From: Chloroflexota bacterium
Lineage (GTDB): Bacteria > Chloroflexota > Anaerolineae > Promineifilales > Promineifilaceae
Direction of reading: 5' to 3'
Length of the DNA stretch: 41,130 nucleotides
Assembly (NCBI GenBank): GCA_013112725.1
Contig: JABFFZ010000051.1
Coordinates: 1-41,130, forward strand
How positions within the stretch are numbered: position 1 is the first letter of the stretch; each line of letters begins with the position of its first letter. The position numbers and the translations under genes are program-made. Below the pieces are notes generated by a model that saw only the letters and a program-made list of their open reading frames with translations, had not been told where the DNA came from and did no database searches. Positions 38,752 to 41,130 of the stretch are shown here, in pieces.

Positions 38752-41019
38752 ATGAAAAAGAAAGTGACATTAGGTTTTGTCGTATTGTGTCTGGCACTCA
38801 TTGTGAGTTTAACCAGCACCGCAGCCGCCCGGTCAACCCAGATGCCAACGGACAACCCGGAAAATCCCACATCGTCAGTTCGGCATCCAGGAGACATTTC
38901 CTTTTTAACCGGCCCCAATGCGGGCGACCCCCTTGATATTGTGCAATCATATATCTATAGTCATCAGGCCGAGATGGGCCTGAGTGCGGCCGATCTGGCC
39001 GATGTGGTCATAACCGATCAATACACCGATGCCGACACCGCCACGACGCACATCTACATGCGCCAACGGTATGATGGTAAAGAGGTGTTCAACGGCAACC
39101 TCAGCGCCCATGTGGCCAAAGATGGCGCGATCATCAACCTGTACAGCGACTTTGTCAGCAACCTGGCAGAAGCCGTAAACAGCCGCAGCGCCACGCTGAA
39201 TGCCGAGCAGGCAGCGGCGGCAGCCATCGCCGCCATTGGTCTGAGTCCAGACCAGCCAATTACAGTACTCAAAGCAAGCGACAGCGCAGACAGCCAGACC
39301 TTGTTGAGTGATGGCGGGGTATCGGCCATGGCTATTCCTGGTCGGTTGGTATATTACCAGATTGAAACCGAACTGCGGCTGGCCTGGGAACTGCAAGTAG
39401 AAACGTTGGATGCCCAACATTACTGGGTGCTGTTGGTAGACGCTGTTAACGACGATTTACTGCACCAGATAGACCTGGTCGTCCACGATCACTTTGGCGA
39501 GGTGGACAACCATGCCATTAGCGAAGGCGCCATTAGCGGCGTCCACGAAGAAACCCGCGCCAACGCGACCGCCAGTGCCCAGAGCCAGAATGCATCTCCA
39601 CCCAATTCCTACGAAGTTTTTGCCATGCCCAGCGAGTACCCCGATGATGGGCCGCGTGTTATCATCAGCAACCCGGCACATGCCATAGCTTCACCCTTCG
39701 GCTGGCACGATACAAATGGCGCAGCCGGACCTGAATTCACCCTCACGCGCGGCAATAACGTTAGCGCCTACCAGGATCAGGATAACGATGGTAACCCAGA
39801 GCCAGGCGAGCAGCCCGATGGTGGCGCTACCCTGGACTTCACCGGCGCGTTGGTGCCGCTAGACCTGACGCAGGACCCTCTCTCCTACGTGAACGCCGCC
39901 ATCGTCAACTTGTTCTACTGGAACAACATCGTTCACGATGTGTTCTATGTGCATGGCTTTGATGAGGTCTCTGGCAATTTCCAGGTTAATAATTACGGCC
40001 GTGGCGGTCTGGGCAACGACGACGTCCGCGCCGAAGGGCAAGACGGCGGCGGCACCAACAACGCCAACTTCCTGACCCCTGCTGACGGGTCACGGCCCCG
40101 GATGCAGATGTACCTGTAGACACAGACAACGCCGCGACGCGATGGCGACCTGGAAAACAGCATCATTGTCCATGAGTATGGTCATGGTATTTCCAACCGG
40201 CTGACCGGTGGCCCTGCCAATGTAAGCTGCCTGGGCAACAATGAGCAGATGGGCGAAGGGTGGAGTGACTGGCTGGCCCTGGTGCTGACAGCCAAATCCA
40301 CCGATACCGGGCCGACCTCACGGGGCATTGGCACCTACGTCCTGGGGCAGCCCGTGACCGGGCAAGGCATCCGGCCGGCGCCATATTCCACCGACTTTGC
40401 CCTGAACAACTACACCTATGCCAACCTGCCCGCCATGGCCGTTCCTCACGGGGTGGGTTTTATCTGGGCCACCATGACCTGGGATATGTATTGGAACCTG
40501 GTAGATAGACACGGTTTTAACAGTGATTTCTACGGAAACTGGAACACAGGCGGTAATAACCTGGCCATCCGGTTGATATTAGACGGGATGAAATTACAGC
40601 CCTGCAGCCCTGGTTTTGTAGACGGCCGTAACGCCATCCTGCAAGCAGACGTGAACCTGACCGGTGGCGCTAACCAATGCGCCATCTGGAGCGCATTTGC
40701 CGGGCGCGGGCTGGGCTTTAGCGCCAGCCAGGGCAGCAGCAGCAGCACCAACGACGGCACACCGGCCTTTGACGTACCGCCAAGCTGCGACTTCCTGGAG
40801 GCAACACCAACCACACAGGATATCTGCGCCGGTCAGAATGCCGTTTACAATTTCTCTGTTGGCATGGCTTTCACCGCCGGCGTGGCCATGAGCGCCACCG
40901 GCAACCCGGCGCCAACCACCGCTACCTTTAGCCCCAACCCGGTCAACGTGATTCCCGGTAACACCACCTTGACCATCGGCAACACCGCTAGCGCCGCCTT
41001 CACTACCGTACATTTTTAA
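38752..41019 (+). pseudogene. M36 (fungalysin) metalloprotease, split by an in-frame amber codon and cut at the 3' end
   Basis: Signal peptide MKKKVTLGFVVLCLALIVSL. The FTP propeptide lies at about 50-140 (THIYMRQRYDGKEVFNGNLS, HVAKDGAIINLYSDFVSNL). The catalytic domain begins near 275 (YVNAAIVNLFYWNNIVHDVFYV-type text). The frame runs to PRMQMYL and TAG at 40117-40119, then continues without shift: TQTTPRRDGDLENS, HEYGHGISNRLTGGPAN (zinc HEXXH at 40171-40185), EQMGEGWSDWLAL (third ligand Glu). In relatives the TAG position is Trp (TGG), so one G-to-A change explains it. The first piece alone (38752-40119) lacks the active site. The C-terminus stops at 41019 inside a beta domain like that of the first gene. 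Suppression or a sequencing error cannot be excluded. Confidence 0.8.
40117..40119 (+). other. In-frame TAG in the M36 protease
   Basis: TAC-CTG-TAG-ACA-CAG; all flanking codons on both sides are conserved M36 sequence in the same frame, and the family has Trp here. Confidence 0.8.
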
Positions 41020-41075
41020 TGTGATGCCTGCGGCATAGAGAAAGCCACAGGAATTTCCATGGATTCATTAAGAAA

Positions 41076-41130
41076 ATGCTCCAACAAGTCAAGACCCAAT
41101 TGAAACAGGCTCAAGTCGCACCGGTCTGGA
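41076..41130 (+). CDS. Possible start of an unknown ORF running out of the window
   Basis: ATG 41076 opens 18 codons (MLQQVKTQLKQAQVAPVW) to the window end. The sequence after 41019 no longer resembles the protease, and a small hairpin ATGCC-TGC-GGCAT lies at 41024-41036. This could be the edge of an insertion sequence that cut the protease gene, but 18 residues are too few to name a family. Confidence 0.25.
   Translation, partial: MLQQVKTQLKQAQVAPVW

Larger units (their letters stand above)
1208..40629. repeat. Dispersed 8-bp palindrome ACGGCCGT, about 80 copies
   Basis: Counted by eye across the window: for example 1208, 2731, 3461, 5109, 9139, 11122, 14120, 15291, 17420, 17495, 18808, 23157, 25606, 28021, 33272, 35247, 37699, 40622. 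Nearly all lie inside genes on both strands. Translation gives Thr-Ala-Val in somewhat over half, (Asp/Asn/Tyr/His)-Gly-Arg in about a quarter, and Arg-Pro in the rest. One copy forms the terminator at 2905-2938. Long gaps without it are about 5585-7739, 9640-11034, 11455-13282, 25828-27537 and 37707-39995. Confidence 0.9.

Overview
The window reads as a chromosomal segment of an uncultured or filamentous Chloroflexota bacterium, most likely of the Anaerolineae/Ardenticatenia type. The grounds are large secreted beta-sandwich proteins ending in a short YLPLxxxP-like tail, multi-PAS/GAF hybrid kinases, GT-C membrane glycosyltransferases, a PucR-type regulator and a LexA box of the GAAC-N4-GTTC class. 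This placement is inferred from protein style; no rRNA or tRNA gene is visible.

Layout. 2-2848: 3' part of a secreted choice-of-anchor B protein. 3082-6147: uvrA behind a LexA-type operator. 6125-9779: a run of small, overlapping stress/detoxification-type genes (RibD-like reductase, DUF2200, peptidase S51, a broken VOC-TPR gene, a broken Ddn-like reductase cut by a REP doublet, ABM-VOC fusion, DUF1697). 10071-12783: DUF368 lipid-carrier transporter, HAD phosphatase, SEC-C protein. 12871-13474: vapBC. 13553-16557: aroA, Nudix hydrolase and aroE. 16615-19475: secreted Calx-beta protein and a GH13_18 phosphorylase. 19463-23952 (minus): three multi-pass GT-C type proteins. 24230-26512: secreted PGRP amidase. 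26596-27179: DUF433/DUF5615 toxin-antitoxin pair. 27208-28392: geranylgeranyl-reductase-like flavoprotein. 28563-30198: an unrecognised minus-strand gene and a zinc-ribbon membrane protein. 30237-34750 (minus): response regulator, REC-GAF-PAS histidine kinase and PucR regulator, divergent from a 1018-residue hybrid kinase (34949-38005). 38006-38751: a gene-free stretch with a strong hairpin and a MITE-like element. 38752-41019: an M36 fungalysin protease broken by an in-frame amber codon and cut short at its 3' end.

The most unusual content is the repeat landscape rather than one operon. (1) The perfect palindrome ACGGCCGT occurs about 80 times by eye, where about one is expected. It lies almost only in genes, read mostly as Thr-Ala-Val, otherwise as x-Gly-Arg or Arg-Pro. 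It behaves like the cyanobacterial HIP1 palindrome but with another sequence. (2) Many gaps hold arrays of 7-bp (sometimes 8-bp) units of changing sequence, often followed by their own inverted copy, like cyanobacterial STRR repeats. These arrays have entered uvrA, aroA and aroE in frame and form the C-terminal tails of other proteins. (3) REP/MITE-like palindromes with paired short hairpins sit at 8457-8504, 23967-24045 and 38266-38415, and a two-copy composite repeat lies at 9790-9931 and 28441-28551.

Functionally the window combines DNA repair, the shikimate pathway, cell-wall and envelope sugar metabolism, secreted hydrolases/adhesins and a dense two-component signalling locus.
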